Assembly (NCBI RefSeq): GCF_019331795.1
Contig: NZ_JAHPZL010000008.1
Location: forward strand, 675,104-739,103
Reading direction: 5' to 3'
Length of the DNA stretch: 64,000 bases
Origin: Austwickia sp. TVS 96-490-7B
GTDB taxonomy: Bacteria; Actinomycetota; Actinomycetes; Actinomycetales; Dermatophilaceae
In this document: piece after piece, positions 19,411-28,359 of the stretch
Position numbering within the stretch: position 1 is the stretch's first letter
Layout of the letters: every line of letters starts with the position of its first letter
Notes under the pieces: model-generated
The model's database searches: none
Seen by the model: only the letters and a program-made list of their open reading frames with translations
What the model was told of the DNA's origin: nothing
Made by a program: the position numbers and the translations under genes

Positions 19411-20099
19411 CCCTCCCCCACGGCCGCGGGGACCCGGCCAGCGATCCTGCCGTCGCGGACCACGATATGTCGCTCCATATGGGATGCGACCAAGTGATCA
19501 TGAGTAACCACGACCAACGCCGCTTGAGCCTCACGGGCAATCCGGCAGAGCAGATCCATGACGTCCTGGGAGGTGACCGAATCCAGGGCACCGGTCGGTT
19601 CGTCAGCAAGAATCACCAAGGGCTCGTTGATCAGAGCCCGCGCTATCGCCACTCGCTGGGCCTGCCCACCAGAGACAGCGCCGACCCGCCGAGAGGCGAC
19701 ATCAGCGATATCAAGCTGGTCGAGCAGGTCAAGGGATCGCCGGAGCGCATCGCGATGACCCACGCCCAGGAGCCGAGCCGGGAGTGCCACGTTTTCCACG
19801 ACGGTCAGCTCAGCGATGAGGTCACCGAACTGGAAGACCACGCCGATCTCGGCGAGTCGGCGCCGAGATCGGTCCCGTTCCCCCAACCTGGACAGGTCTC
19901 GACCGTCCAGGATGACCTGCCCTCGGTCTGGCACGACGATCCCAGCAAGACAGTGCAGCAGGGTGCTTTTTCCCGAACCGGATGGTCCCATCACAGCGAC
20001 GTTCTCACCCCGATCAATCTGCAGTCCGATGCCGGTCAACGCCGGGGTGTCGCCGTATCGGACATGAAGATCAGTGGCGTTGAGCAGGGCGGGCGTCAT
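19407..20099 (-). CDS. ABC transporter ATP-binding protein, MacB/LolD type
   Basis: ATPase of 230 residues with Walker A GPSGSGKST, Q-loop VVFQFGDLIAELTV, signature [15 protein letters not shown], Walker B ILADEPTGALD and H-loop VVTHDHLVASH. It pairs with the adjacent FtsX-type permease. Both gene junctions are 4-bp ATGA overlaps, so the regulator, ATPase and permease are made from one transcript. Confidence 0.92.
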   Translation of the reverse strand: MTPALLNATDLHVRYGDTPALTGIGLQIDRGENVAVMGPSGSGKSTLLHCLAGIVVPDRGQVILDGRDLSRLGERDRSRRRLAEIGVVFQFGDLIAELTVVENVALPARLLGVGHRDALRRSLDLLDQLDIADVASRRVGAVSGGQAQRVAIARALINEPLVILADEPTGALDSVTSQDVMDLLCRIAREAQAALVVVTHDHLVASHMERHIVVRDGRIAGRVPAAVGEG

Positions 20100-20632
20100 G
20101 ACCTGGACCTGCTCTCCAAGTCGGCACGTACCTCACCGAGGCGTCTGCCAGCCTCGTCGATCCAGCGCAAGTCGGCGTCCAGATGGATCAGTTCGTAGCT
20201 GAGAGAAAGGTCGGTGGCTGGGTCGGCGGTACGACGAGCTGCGGTCAGTGTCCGCATCCGGGTGAGATGGTCTGCGCGTTGCCGGTCTAGGACCTGGCCA
20301 GCGTCCCGGCCAGACAGGAGCGCCACCGAAATCCGGGCAAAAAGTGCACTGGTGGTGAAGAGTCCTGGTGGTGGCGGAGTTTGCACCCAGGTGTCGAGGA
20401 CAGCAACGCCATCCGGGGTGATGTGGTAGCGCTTCCGATCAGGGCCTTGACCGGATTCGACGTCGATGACTTCGGCCCAGCCCTGCTTTTCAAACCGAGA
20501 CAGGCTCGCATAAACCTGCCCGAAGGCCAGCGGTCGCCCCCGGCCGAAGAGGTCGTCATACCGATGTTTGAGGGTGTAGCCATGGGCTGGGGCCGTTTCC
20601 AACAGACCCAGCAAGGCATGTGAGGTGGACAT
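20096..20632 (-). CDS. PadR-family transcriptional regulator
   Basis: A 178-residue PadR-type repressor. The N-terminal winged helix (LLGLLETAPAHGYTLKHRYDDLFG, then QVYASLSRFEKQGWAEV and GPDRKRYHITPDG) is characteristic. The C-terminal helical dimerisation part (about 100-178) is of the longer PadR type. It is the first gene of the operon with the ABC exporter, a common self-regulated arrangement in which ligand binding derepresses efflux. A dyad just upstream (20642-20673) is the probable operator. Confidence 0.9.
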   Translation of the reverse strand: MSTSHALLGLLETAPAHGYTLKHRYDDLFGRGRPLAFGQVYASLSRFEKQGWAEVIDVESGQGPDRKRYHITPDGVAVLDTWVQTPPPPGLFTTSALFARISVALLSGRDAGQVLDRQRADHLTRMRTLTAARRTADPATDLSLSYELIHLDADLRWIDEAGRRLGEVRADLESRSRS

Positions 20633-20641
20633 GAACCACGA

Positions 20642-20673
20642 CTATACGCCGAGTGTGTACACCATGTGTATAG
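20642..20673 (-). promoter_or_regulatory. Probable PadR operator/promoter
   Basis: Inverted repeat CTATAC (20642-20647) / GTATAG (20668-20673) flanks a central palindrome GTGTACAC (20655-20662). On the minus strand TATAGT (20646-20641) could be a -10 box only 8 nt before the ATG, so the transcript may be leaderless. No good -35 is visible. Confidence 0.5.
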
Positions 20674-20699
20674 AACGATGATGAAATTAGTGCGGTCAG

Positions 20700-21203
20700 T
20701 CAGCGCACATAGTGCACATCACTCCAGACGGCCTGCGCACCCGAATGCCCCACCTGAAAAGTCAGGACAAGCGCGCCCAGAGCCACCACCGCACTCACGG
20801 TCAGTACCGCGAGGGCCAACTGTCGTGGCGGTCCCACGGCACGATCCACATCTCCCATGTCTCCTTGGGATTGCCGACCCTGCCAGAACGCCCAGAGAGC
20901 CGGCACCGCCGCACACAGCAACACCAGGGCCGCCGCCACCGGCAAGAGGTCACCCCATTCAGCATGCTCATGGATCTGCGGGGAACGAGCTAACCGGTGC
21001 TCCAGCTTCTCCCCGCTTTCTTTAGCCAGAAAGACCGCCACCGCCACCACTGCCACGACCACCATCAGTGGTATCGCTGCGCGACGCCACCACGCTGGCC
21101 GCGATGCCAGCACCACAGTGGCGATCGCCGCCATCGGGAAGAGCACCACCGCACCATGCACCAGCAACGGATGTGCGGGAAGCCCCAGAATGTGATCTAG
21201 CAT
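20700..21203 (-). CDS. DUF2231-family membrane protein
   Basis: A 167-residue membrane protein with four hydrophobic segments. It opens [20 protein letters not shown], the typical DUF2231 start with conserved His residues, and ends with a GHSGAQAVW motif. I chose the ATG at 21203 because it has a GGAGG SD, and because the much longer upstream frame overlaps hisN antisense. The function of the family is unknown; a haem- or redox-related role has been guessed from the conserved His. It is divergent from hisN. Confidence 0.85.
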   Translation of the reverse strand: MLDHILGLPAHPLLVHGAVVLFPMAAIATVVLASRPAWWRRAAIPLMVVVAVVAVAVFLAKESGEKLEHRLARSPQIHEHAEWGDLLPVAAALVLLCAAVPALWAFWQGRQSQGDMGDVDRAVGPPRQLALAVLTVSAVVALGALVLTFQVGHSGAQAVWSDVHYVR

Positions 21204-21338
21204 GCCTCCAGCATCCTGCTCACCGCGACACATCACACCTCCCGGAGTGGGATGCCAGAATTTCTGCGCCAAAATGGCCCGATCCTCCGCGGAGCGGCAT
21301 CCCCAGTCCTCCCGGCACGAAGCGCTACCTTGGTCGAC

Positions 21339-22130
21339 ATGCCGACGTACGACGACGACCTCCGCCTTGCCCACGTCCTCGCCGACGCGGCCGAACGGAT
21401 CACCATGGAACGGTTCAAGGCCGTCGATCTTCGTGTCGACACCAAGCCCGATCTCACCCCGGTCAGTGACGCCGATCGGGCCGCTGAAGAGCTGATCCGT
21501 GCCCAACTCGGGCGAACCCGACCTCGGGACGGCGTGGTCGGCGAAGAATTCGGCGAGACCGGACATTCCGCCCGCCGGTGGATCATTGACCCCATCGACG
21601 GCACGAAAAATTTTGTCCGTGGTGTCCCCGTCTGGGCCACCCTGATCGCACTCGTCGACGGCGACGACCCAGTTGTCGGTCTCGTTGCGGCTCCTGCACT
21701 GAATCGTCGCTGGTGGGCGGCCAAAGGCACCGGTGCCCGCACTGGGCGCAGCTTGATGAGCTCCAGCCCACTGGCAGTTAGCACCGTCCGGCGGGTCGAA
21801 GACGCCTCCCTGTCCTATTCCAGCCTGGCTGGATGGCGGACCGACCACCGGGACGCGGGATTCATGCAGCTAGTGGACGATTGTTGGCGCACCCGGGCCT
21901 TCGGTGATTTCTGGTCCTACATGCTTGTCGCCGAGGGCGCTTGCGATATCGCCTGCGAGCCAGAACTCGCCCTCTATGACATGGCTGCGCTCAGCCCGAT
22001 CGTGACCGAAGCCGGGGGCACCTTCACCTCCTTGGAGGGACGCCCCGGCCCATGGGGCCCGGGGGCCGTCGCCACCAACGGGATGCTCCACGACGAAGTC
22101 CTCGCCCGGCTCGCGCCACCGGCCTGCTGA
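21339..22130 (+). CDS. hisN: Inositol-monophosphatase-family histidinol-phosphatase
   Basis: A Mg-dependent phosphatase of 263 residues. Metal-site motifs are [18 protein letters not shown] and the late [13 protein letters not shown]. The family removes phosphate from histidinol phosphate (HisN) or inositol phosphates. The HisN call comes from the frequent aroA-rsgA-hisN order in actinobacteria; here about 8 kb of other genes separates rsgA and hisN. The ATG at 21339 fits family N-termini ([18 protein letters not shown]). An SuhB/CysQ-like role is an alternative. Confidence 0.88.
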   Translation: MPTYDDDLRLAHVLADAAERITMERFKAVDLRVDTKPDLTPVSDADRAAEELIRAQLGRTRPRDGVVGEEFGETGHSARRWIIDPIDGTKNFVRGVPVWATLIALVDGDDPVVGLVAAPALNRRWWAAKGTGARTGRSLMSSSPLAVSTVRRVEDASLSYSSLAGWRTDHRDAGFMQLVDDCWRTRAFGDFWSYMLVAEGACDIACEPELALYDMAALSPIVTEAGGTFTSLEGRPGPWGPGAVATNGMLHDEVLARLAPPAC

Positions 22131-22173
22131 CAATCGGCCAGGCCCGGCCGGGTCGGGATGGGTCACCGCAGCG

Positions 22174-23547
22174 TCAGCTGTCGATGACAGTCACCGAGCC
22201 CCGGCCGAGCGCAGCCAACGGCCCAGCGAGTGCCTCGGCATCACCGACGATCACGCTGGTCCAGGTGCCGTCGACATAGGTTTGGTAAGCGTGGCGCAAC
22301 CGCTCTGGGGTCAGCTCCCGAGTGTCCCGCAACACCTGAGTGGTGTGCTCGGTCGTCAGCCCCTCCAAAGCACGGGCCGATGCTTCATCAGCCACCGCAT
22401 CGGCGGTAGCAAACCGGCCCGGTGCGGTGTGGCACAAGTAATCGACGCCGCTGACGACTTCCGCCGTCGTAAATCCCTCACGGGCCTCTTCGAGAATTCC
22501 CAGAAGCAGGTCCACCGACTCCGCTGTCACTTCAGTGCGCACCGAACCGCTGGCGATAAACAACCCTTCGCCTCGACGCGGCCGGAAACCGCAGCGGATG
22601 CCGTAGGTATACCCCTTATCCTCCCGCAGCACTGCATCAATTCTGGCTTGCGGTCCTCCCCCGATAAGGTGCCCCAACACTGGGTACGGCGCCCATCCCC
22701 CAGCGACAGTTCGGTCCGGTCCAGCGCATCCGACGTACAACTCGCTTTGCACGCTTCCCGGGCGATCCACCAACACCACCCGACTCCCCCCAAGACGCGT
22801 GGGCGTGGACGGAGCCGCCGCTACCCGAGAGGGCGTCGACCACCCCGACAAGGCGTCGTCGATCAGCCCCGCCACGTCCACCCCAGTGAGATCACCAGCG
22901 ACCACCACCGTGGCATTACCAGGACAGACCACGGCCTGATGGTAGGCGGCGATGTCTTCTCGAGTGAGCTGATGCACCGATTCAGCCGTCCCACCAGTCG
23001 GCAATGACAACCGGTCTGAGCGGTGGTAGTAGGCATCGGCAAAGGCGATTGCGGCACGCTGGCCCGGATGAGCTCGGTCCTGTTCGATATCCGCTAGCCG
23101 AGAACGAATATGCCTCCTGACCTGCTGCTCAGGAAAGACCGGGTGGATGAGGACCTCCGTAAGCAGTTCCAGCGCGCCAGCCAGGTTGCCGCGTGCCACG
23201 TCGAGATCAAGGACCAGGCCACGCTCCCCTACTCCCGCTCCCAAGGCGACCCCACGGCGCTCCAACATCTCAGCCGTCTGCTCGGCGTCGTAACGACGGC
23301 TGCCCTCATCGAGCGTGCGAGCCATCAACGTGCCGACTCCCTCACGTCCTCGCGGTTCAGCTGCCAATGGCGCTTCGACCGCAACCCGTAACGAGAGCAC
23401 GTGTTGACCGGGAACGCTGTAGGTCACCAGACGTGCCCCACAACTCAACTCCTGGATGTGCGGCACGGGAAATGCCCACGGAGGTGCTTGCCCCACCACC
23501 GGACGGGGCGCCGCCGGGGCCTTGACGTCATTCTTCTTCCCGGTCAT
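22174..23547 (-). CDS. M16-family peptidase-like protein, non-catalytic partner
   Basis: A 457-residue M16 (insulinase-like) protein. The position that carries HxxEH in active members is replaced (GVGTLMARTLDEGSRR), so it cannot bind the catalytic zinc. It retains the family C-terminal Gly-rich loop (LGHLIGGGPQARIDAVLREDKGYTYG, with the R/Y substrate-anchoring pattern). It starts at the ATG at 23547, overlapping the stop of the active partner (ATGA). Two-gene M16 pairs of this type form heterodimers in which one chain supplies zinc and the other binds substrate. The convergent gap to hisN is only 43 bp. Confidence 0.9.
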   Translation of the reverse strand: MTGKKNDVKAPAAPRPVVGQAPPWAFPVPHIQELSCGARLVTYSVPGQHVLSLRVAVEAPLAAEPRGREGVGTLMARTLDEGSRRYDAEQTAEMLERRGVALGAGVGERGLVLDLDVARGNLAGALELLTEVLIHPVFPEQQVRRHIRSRLADIEQDRAHPGQRAAIAFADAYYHRSDRLSLPTGGTAESVHQLTREDIAAYHQAVVCPGNATVVVAGDLTGVDVAGLIDDALSGWSTPSRVAAAPSTPTRLGGSRVVLVDRPGSVQSELYVGCAGPDRTVAGGWAPYPVLGHLIGGGPQARIDAVLREDKGYTYGIRCGFRPRRGEGLFIASGSVRTEVTAESVDLLLGILEEAREGFTTAEVVSGVDYLCHTAPGRFATADAVADEASARALEGLTTEHTTQVLRDTRELTPERLRHAYQTYVDGTWTSVIVGDAEALAGPLAALGRGSVTVIDS

Positions 23548-24818
23548 GCCGCCTCCTCCGGGGTGATCGCCACCACGGCCCGTGCTGACGCACGCAACCA
23601 GGTGGCTGCCTCCTGCTGGACCTGGTCTGCGGTGATGGACCCCAACCGGTCCAGATAGGTATTGATCCCCTGCGGATCGTCGTACAAACACGTGGCGTGC
23701 CCGATCGCATCGGCCCGCTCCTCCAGACTGGCCAATGCAGTCAACCAGCCTCGTTCGGTTTGGGCCCGCACCGCTTCCATATCGATCGCGGTCGGACCAG
23801 CGTGGGCGAACTCCTCAATCAGTTCACAGGCACGCTCCTCCAGGTGAGACAACGCGACCCCATCCGCAGCCTGCAACACCAGATATCCCAAGGACACTCC
23901 GTCACACAGTCCCAAAGCGCCCGCAGAGACCGAATCAGCGAGTTCTTCAGTGCGCACCAGCGCGCGTTCCAGCCGGGAGGTCGTCAAACCACCCAGACAA
24001 TCCATCGCGCATGATGCCGCGAGAAAATTCTCGGTGTTGTCCTCTGGCAAGCGGAAACCCATGTACAGACGCCCCATCGGGACCGCCTCGGTCCGCTCGA
24101 CACGCTGCGGTGTGGACAACGGAGGCAACGGCTGCGAGCGCAGGGTGGGGACGGCTGGTCCAGCGGGGATCGATCCGAAGTAGGTCTCCGCAGCATGGAT
24201 GGCTTCCGGGACGGTGACATCACCGACGATGGTCAGCACGGTATTGGACGGGGTATACCACCGACGGAAGAAGTCGTGGACGTCAGTCAGGGTTGCCGCA
24301 TCCAGGTCCATCATTGAGCCGATAGTCGCGTGATGATACGGGTGTCCGTGGGGGAAAACCGCCGAGTAAAGGTCGATCATGGCGTTCCCGTACGGCGCAT
24401 TGTCGTATCGCTGACGTTTTTCTTCTTTGACCACGTCACGCTGGTTGTCCAGGTTGTCTTGGGTCACGGCGTCGAGGAGCCATCCGTGCCGGTCGGCTTC
24501 CATCCACAGGGCCAGTTCGAAGGCACCTCTGGGGACAGTGTCGAAATAGTTGGTCCGGTCAAACCAGGTGGTGGCGTTGAGTCGGCCGCCGTGTGCCATC
24601 AGCGCCGCGAAATGTTCGCCGCTGGCCACCTGTCGGGAGCCTTGAAACATGAGGTGTTCGAACAGGTGCGCGAAACCGGTCTTGCCGGCTGGTTCGTGGC
24701 GGGATCCGACGCCAACCCACAGGTTGATCGCGACGACCGGGACGCTGTGATCCTCGTTGACGACGACCCGTAGGCCGTTGGCCAGGGTGCGATCCACGAT
24801 GTCGTAGGCAAGCGGCAT
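23544..24818 (-). CDS. M16-family zinc metallopeptidase, catalytic partner
   Basis: A 424-residue peptidase with the inverted zinc motif HLFEH (H51, E54, H55). The distal acidic ligand lies in VVKEEKRQRYDNAPYG (near residue 130). It has the usual two-lobed M16 N-domain and inactive C-domain. No signal peptide is seen, so it is probably cytoplasmic. It is coupled to the non-catalytic partner downstream. The substrate is unknown; relatives act on peptides or take part in peptide-cofactor maturation. Confidence 0.93.
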   Translation of the reverse strand: MPLAYDIVDRTLANGLRVVVNEDHSVPVVAINLWVGVGSRHEPAGKTGFAHLFEHLMFQGSRQVASGEHFAALMAHGGRLNATTWFDRTNYFDTVPRGAFELALWMEADRHGWLLDAVTQDNLDNQRDVVKEEKRQRYDNAPYGNAMIDLYSAVFPHGHPYHHATIGSMMDLDAATLTDVHDFFRRWYTPSNTVLTIVGDVTVPEAIHAAETYFGSIPAGPAVPTLRSQPLPPLSTPQRVERTEAVPMGRLYMGFRLPEDNTENFLAASCAMDCLGGLTTSRLERALVRTEELADSVSAGALGLCDGVSLGYLVLQAADGVALSHLEERACELIEEFAHAGPTAIDMEAVRAQTERGWLTALASLEERADAIGHATCLYDDPQGINTYLDRLGSITADQVQQEAATWLRASARAVVAITPEEAA

Positions 24819-24905
24819 TGGTCCAGCCTAACCGGAGGTGACGGCCCAACCTGCCTGGCGGGTGGTCTGGCTCATCGTCCAGGAAGAACTGACACACTGG
24901 TCGCC

Positions 24906-25280
24906 ATGAAGACGATCGTCCATACCTTGTGCGTCGCCATGGCCACCGCGGTCGCGGCGTGGCTCCTCCCCGGCATCCATATCAGCGGCGCCGGGACGGG
25001 TTCGAAGATCGTCACCTTGATTGTTGTTGCCGTGATCATCGGTGTGGTCAATGCGATAGTGCGGCCGATCGCGAAGTTCCTCGGCGGCTGCCTGATTGTG
25101 TTGTCATTGGGGCTGTTCCTGCTGGTGATCAACGCGGCCATGCTGCTGCTCAGTTCGTGGATCGCCACCAACATGGGGGTCGGTTTCCGGGTTGACGGCT
25201 TCGTGACCGCTCTGATCGGGTCAATCGTGATTAGCGTGGTCAGCGGGATCCTGTCCTCGGTGCTGACCCCGCGAAGCTGA
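24906..25280 (+). CDS. Phage holin family 4-type (YvlD-like) membrane protein
   Basis: A 124-residue membrane protein with four hydrophobic segments (about 2-22, 32-55, 57-85, 95-120) and the family pattern VNAIVRPIAKFLGGCLIVLSLGLFLLVINAAML. Despite the family name, these proteins are chromosomal envelope proteins of unknown role, not phage remnants. It is divergent from the M16 operon. Its last 41 bp overlap the convergent GT87 gene. Confidence 0.85.
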   Translation: MKTIVHTLCVAMATAVAAWLLPGIHISGAGTGSKIVTLIVVAVIIGVVNAIVRPIAKFLGGCLIVLSLGLFLLVINAAMLLLSSWIATNMGVGFRVDGFVTALIGSIVISVVSGILSSVLTPRS

Positions 25281-26493
25281 TCGACGGCGTCGCCGTCGCG
25301 AGGGCATGACGGCGACGGTCCCGGTGGGCGGTGTGGGCTAACCGGATGGCGGCGTAACAGCCCAGCACGAAGTACGTCGAGGTCACCAGGGCCGTCGGCA
25401 GGGCTGGCCAGGAACGGGTGTGCTCGTCAAACAGAAGCGGCTCGGGGACCAAGAGGACCGCGAGGATCGCTGCTTCGGTGACGCGGCCGCGACGCCAGGT
25501 CCATGCGACGAAAACGACCAGCCAGATCCAATGATGGCTCCACGACACCGGGGAAAAGAACAACGCGAACAATCCGACAGCTAGAGGTGCCTGCCAACGG
25601 TCAGCGGACCGTCCGCTGACCGTTGCGGTGCCGAGTGTCAGGAGGGTCAGCGGCACCAATAGCACCCACACGAGAAGACGTGACGGCGCGTCAGTGCTGG
25701 TGAGCCGGGCAACAAAACCGGTGACGCTCTGGTTGTCGACGTAAGAGAGATTGCCTACCCGTGAGGGATCCCACAGCAGCTGCAGCCAGTATTCGGTGAC
25801 CAGGTCCGGGGCGAGCACGTATGTCGCTGCCCCCACGGCGAGGAAGGACACCAAGGAGAGCACCACCGCGGCCCATCGCCCCCGGACGAGGTGGACGAGT
25901 CCCATCGCGGCGGGAGTCACTTTGATGGACGCCGCCAATCCGGTGCCCAGTCCGGCTGCACGTCCGGTGAGGAGCATGTCGGCCAGCAGCAGCGCGAAGA
26001 GCACCAGGTTGAACTGGCCGAGATAGACGGATCGGATGAATGGCGCCGATCCGGCGAGAACGACCGCTAACGCTGCGGCTTGGAAGTGGCTTGAGGTCCA
26101 GGAGCGCCCCGGGCGGCTCCATCCGGTGCGGGGTCGCAGCAGCAGACCCAACAGGAAGCAGGTGAGTATGGCGTTGACCGCGAGGGATAGGGCGACGGCG
26201 ATGTGGTCGGGGACCACGCTGAGCGGGACAAAAGCCAATCCCAGCGCTGGCGGGTAGGTGTAGGGCAGGCCAACGGAACGGCGGTAGGGGTCGATACCTG
26301 CGGCGATATCGTCACCAGCATGTTTGTAAACCAGAAAGTCTTGGCTTTGCGCGACCTGATATTCGCTGAAGCCATGCAGGGCCGTCCAGGTCATGGCGGC
26401 CGCAGCGATGAGGATCCACAGCACCTGCGTGGCTCGCGCGCGGCCAACCGAGGGCACGACGTCGGGTGCACTCGGCGCGGTGGGGCTGCTCAT
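25240..26493 (-). CDS. GT87-type (DUF2029) polyprenol-linked mannosyltransferase-like membrane protein
   Basis: A 417-residue protein with about ten membrane segments. A cytoplasmic/extracytoplasmic motif early on (DFLVYKHAGDDIAAGIDPYR) carries the Asp and DPY pattern typical of GT87 glycosyltransferases, which use polyprenyl-phosphate mannose in actinobacterial lipoglycan synthesis. The ATG at 26493 overlaps the ndh stop (TGATG). Exact acceptor and sugar are unknown. Its 3' end overlaps the convergent holin-like gene by 41 bp, so transcription of the two may interfere. Confidence 0.85.
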   Translation of the reverse strand: MSSPTAPSAPDVVPSVGRARATQVLWILIAAAAMTWTALHGFSEYQVAQSQDFLVYKHAGDDIAAGIDPYRRSVGLPYTYPPALGLAFVPLSVVPDHIAVALSLAVNAILTCFLLGLLLRPRTGWSRPGRSWTSSHFQAAALAVVLAGSAPFIRSVYLGQFNLVLFALLLADMLLTGRAAGLGTGLAASIKVTPAAMGLVHLVRGRWAAVVLSLVSFLAVGAATYVLAPDLVTEYWLQLLWDPSRVGNLSYVDNQSVTGFVARLTSTDAPSRLLVWVLLVPLTLLTLGTATVSGRSADRWQAPLAVGLFALFFSPVSWSHHWIWLVVFVAWTWRRGRVTEAAILAVLLVPEPLLFDEHTRSWPALPTALVTSTYFVLGCYAAIRLAHTAHRDRRRHALATATPSISFAGSAPRTGSR

Positions 26494-27887
26494 CAGTGGC
26501 CTTCCTGCTGGTCGGGGAGCGGCTCGCCACGAATGAGTCGCCCGCTGGTGCCCTGCCCCAATCTGTTTTTGGCAAGTCGACCCACCATCTGTTGATTGGT
26601 GGTGGCACGTTCGGCACGGCCGCTGCCAACAAACGTGATGAACCATCGCAGCAAGGTGGACACCTGCTGTTTGAAACCGGTGATGTAGAGCAGGTGGAGC
26701 AGCAACCAGGCCACCCAGGCGGGGAAACCAGACAGCCGAAGCCTACCTACCGACACGACTGCTTTGTATTTGCTGATGGTCGCCATGGACCCTTTGTCGA
26801 CGTACCGGAAGGTCTGCTCGGGCAGGTCGTCAGGTGTACCCCCACGGCGTACGGCGGCGGCAATTCGCTCGGCGGCGAATCGTGCCGACTGGATTGCGCC
26901 CTGGGCGACACCAGGCACCCCCGGCACGGACATGAGGTCTCCGACCACAAAGATCTCCGGGTGCCCAGGCAGGGTTAAGTCAGGCCGTACGACGACGCGT
27001 CCACTGCGGTCCACCTCGGCCCCGACGTGCTCAGCGACGAGGCGGCCCAACGGGTTGCCTTGCACCCCGGCGGCCCACACCTTGCAAACGCTTTCGATGC
27101 GTTCTCGATTGCCGTCTCGATCCTGGATGACCACTCCGGTCGCGTCGACGTCAGTGACCATCACGCTGAGGCGCACCTCGACGCCGAGCTGATGCAGCTC
27201 CCGTTGGGTGACGGCGCCAAGCCGATCTCCAAAAGCTGGCAGCACCTGGGACGCGCCATCGACCAGGAGGACCCGAGCTCGGGCAGGGTCGATCCGCCGG
27301 AAATTGCCGGTGAGGGTGGTGCTGGCGAGTTCTCTGATCTGCCCGGCCATTTCCACGCCGGTGGGTCCGGCACCGACGACGACGAAGGTCAGCAAACGTT
27401 CTCGTAGGGCAGGGTCCTCCTCCAGCTCAGCTTGTTCGAAAGCCCCGAAAATGCGGCTGCGCAGCTCCAGAGCGTCGTCGAGGGTTTTCATGCCCGGCGC
27501 GTACGTCGCGAAATGGTCGTTGCCGAAGTAGCTCTGCCCTGCTCCAGCCGCCAGCACGAGATGGTCGTACGACGTACGAGTCTCTTTGTCGTGGAACCGG
27601 GAGGTCACGGTGTGGGCATCCACGTCGATCTCCGTGACCAGCCCTTGCAAGACACTGGCGTTGCGTTGACGCCGCAGAATGCCGCGGGTGGCGGGGGCGA
27701 TCTGCCCTTCGGACAAGATTCCGGTCGCGACTTGGTACAACAACGGTTGAAACAGGTGGGCGTTGGTGTCGGCGATCAGGGTGATGTCGACGTCGACGGA
27801 GCGCAACGCTTTGGTGGCAAACAGGCCTCCGAAGCCGGACCCCACAACGACCACCCGAGCACGGGTGGTGGGCGAGCTCGAGGTCAT
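26493..27887 (-). CDS. ndh: Type II NADH dehydrogenase (NDH-2)
   Basis: A non-proton-pumping NADH:menaquinone oxidoreductase, 464 residues. It has an N-terminal FAD Rossmann motif VVVGSGFGGLFATKAL, a second NAD(H) motif VVVGAGPTGVEMAGQI, and the FAD motif EIFVVGDL (followed by MSVPGVPGVAQGAIQS). The C-terminal amphipathic/hydrophobic region FPAWVAWLLLHLLYITGF is the membrane-association element. Cotranscribed with the GT87 gene through a one-base overlap. The 27888-28105 stretch upstream holds no gene and presumably the promoter. Confidence 0.94.
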   Translation of the reverse strand: MTSSSPTTRARVVVVGSGFGGLFATKALRSVDVDITLIADTNAHLFQPLLYQVATGILSEGQIAPATRGILRRQRNASVLQGLVTEIDVDAHTVTSRFHDKETRTSYDHLVLAAGAGQSYFGNDHFATYAPGMKTLDDALELRSRIFGAFEQAELEEDPALRERLLTFVVVGAGPTGVEMAGQIRELASTTLTGNFRRIDPARARVLLVDGASQVLPAFGDRLGAVTQRELHQLGVEVRLSVMVTDVDATGVVIQDRDGNRERIESVCKVWAAGVQGNPLGRLVAEHVGAEVDRSGRVVVRPDLTLPGHPEIFVVGDLMSVPGVPGVAQGAIQSARFAAERIAAAVRRGGTPDDLPEQTFRYVDKGSMATISKYKAVVSVGRLRLSGFPAWVAWLLLHLLYITGFKQQVSTLLRWFITFVGSGRAERATTNQQMVGRLAKNRLGQGTSGRLIRGEPLPDQQEGH

Positions 27888-28105
27888 GCCGGTATCTCCT
27901 GACGAGTGGCGAGTGGCGAGGGATGACTCCCTGATTCTCCTATGCCGCAGAGATAGGGCGCCAGGAGATGACCAGCCAACCGGTCAGTGTGAGGGCAGAT
28001 GAGGGCGGGCAGCGGCGTCCGGGCAAACCCCGGGTAGTCGTACGGGCTCGGTCAGAGGCCTCGTGGTGCGAGGAAACCCCGAAGAGCTCATCGAGCATTG
28101 CGAGG

Positions 28106-28149
28106 TAAAACAAAACGGCGCAGTGGAAGTAAACTTCCACTGCGCCGTT
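28106..28149 (-). terminator. Intrinsic terminator of the initiator tRNA gene
   Basis: An uninterrupted 17-bp inverted repeat (28114-28130 with 28133-28149, arm AACGGCGCAGTGGAAGT) with a 2-nt gap is followed on the minus strand by TTTTGTTTTA. It lies 12 bp after the tRNA. Confidence 0.92.
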
Positions 28150-28161
28150 CCTGCTACATAG

Positions 28162-28235
28162 TAGCGGGGGCAGGATTTGAACCTGCGACCTCCGGGTTAT
28201 GAGCCCGGCGAGCTACCGAGCTGCTCCACCCCGCG
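28162..28235 (-). tRNA. Initiator tRNA-fMet (anticodon CAT)
   Basis: A 74-nt cloverleaf starting CGCGGGG and ending CCCCGCTA. The anticodon loop is CTCATAA, with three G-C pairs GGG/CCC below it. The first acceptor pair is a C1-U72 mismatch. These two traits mark initiator rather than elongator tRNA. The T-arm GGTTCAAATCC is standard. CCA is not encoded. Confidence 0.97.
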
Positions 28236-28300
28236 TCGGTATGTCTGAAGCTTAGCAAGGGATCAGGCGAACGTCCAAATCGGCGCCGTAGCCCCTTGGC

Positions 28301-28353
28301 GCAGTGGCCGGGTCCTCCCCCTGAAAGCCCCAGGAGAAGGACCCGGCCACTGC
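28301..28353 (-). terminator. Hairpin downstream of the UPF0182 gene
   Basis: A 16-bp perfect inverted repeat (GCAGTGGCCGGGTCCT at 28301-28316 with its complement at 28338-28353) lies seven bases after the stop of the UPF0182 gene. No T-run follows, so it may act as a Rho-assisted or RNA-stabilising structure. Confidence 0.6.
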
Positions 28354-28359
28354 CACCGG

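Noticed and set aside
24906-25280. Prophage remnant based on the holin-family name
   Set aside because: No other phage genes are near; this membrane family is common on bacterial chromosomes.
27940-28140. Small minus-strand ORF between ndh and the tRNA
   Set aside because: It runs through the tRNA terminator hairpin and has no SD or family resemblance.
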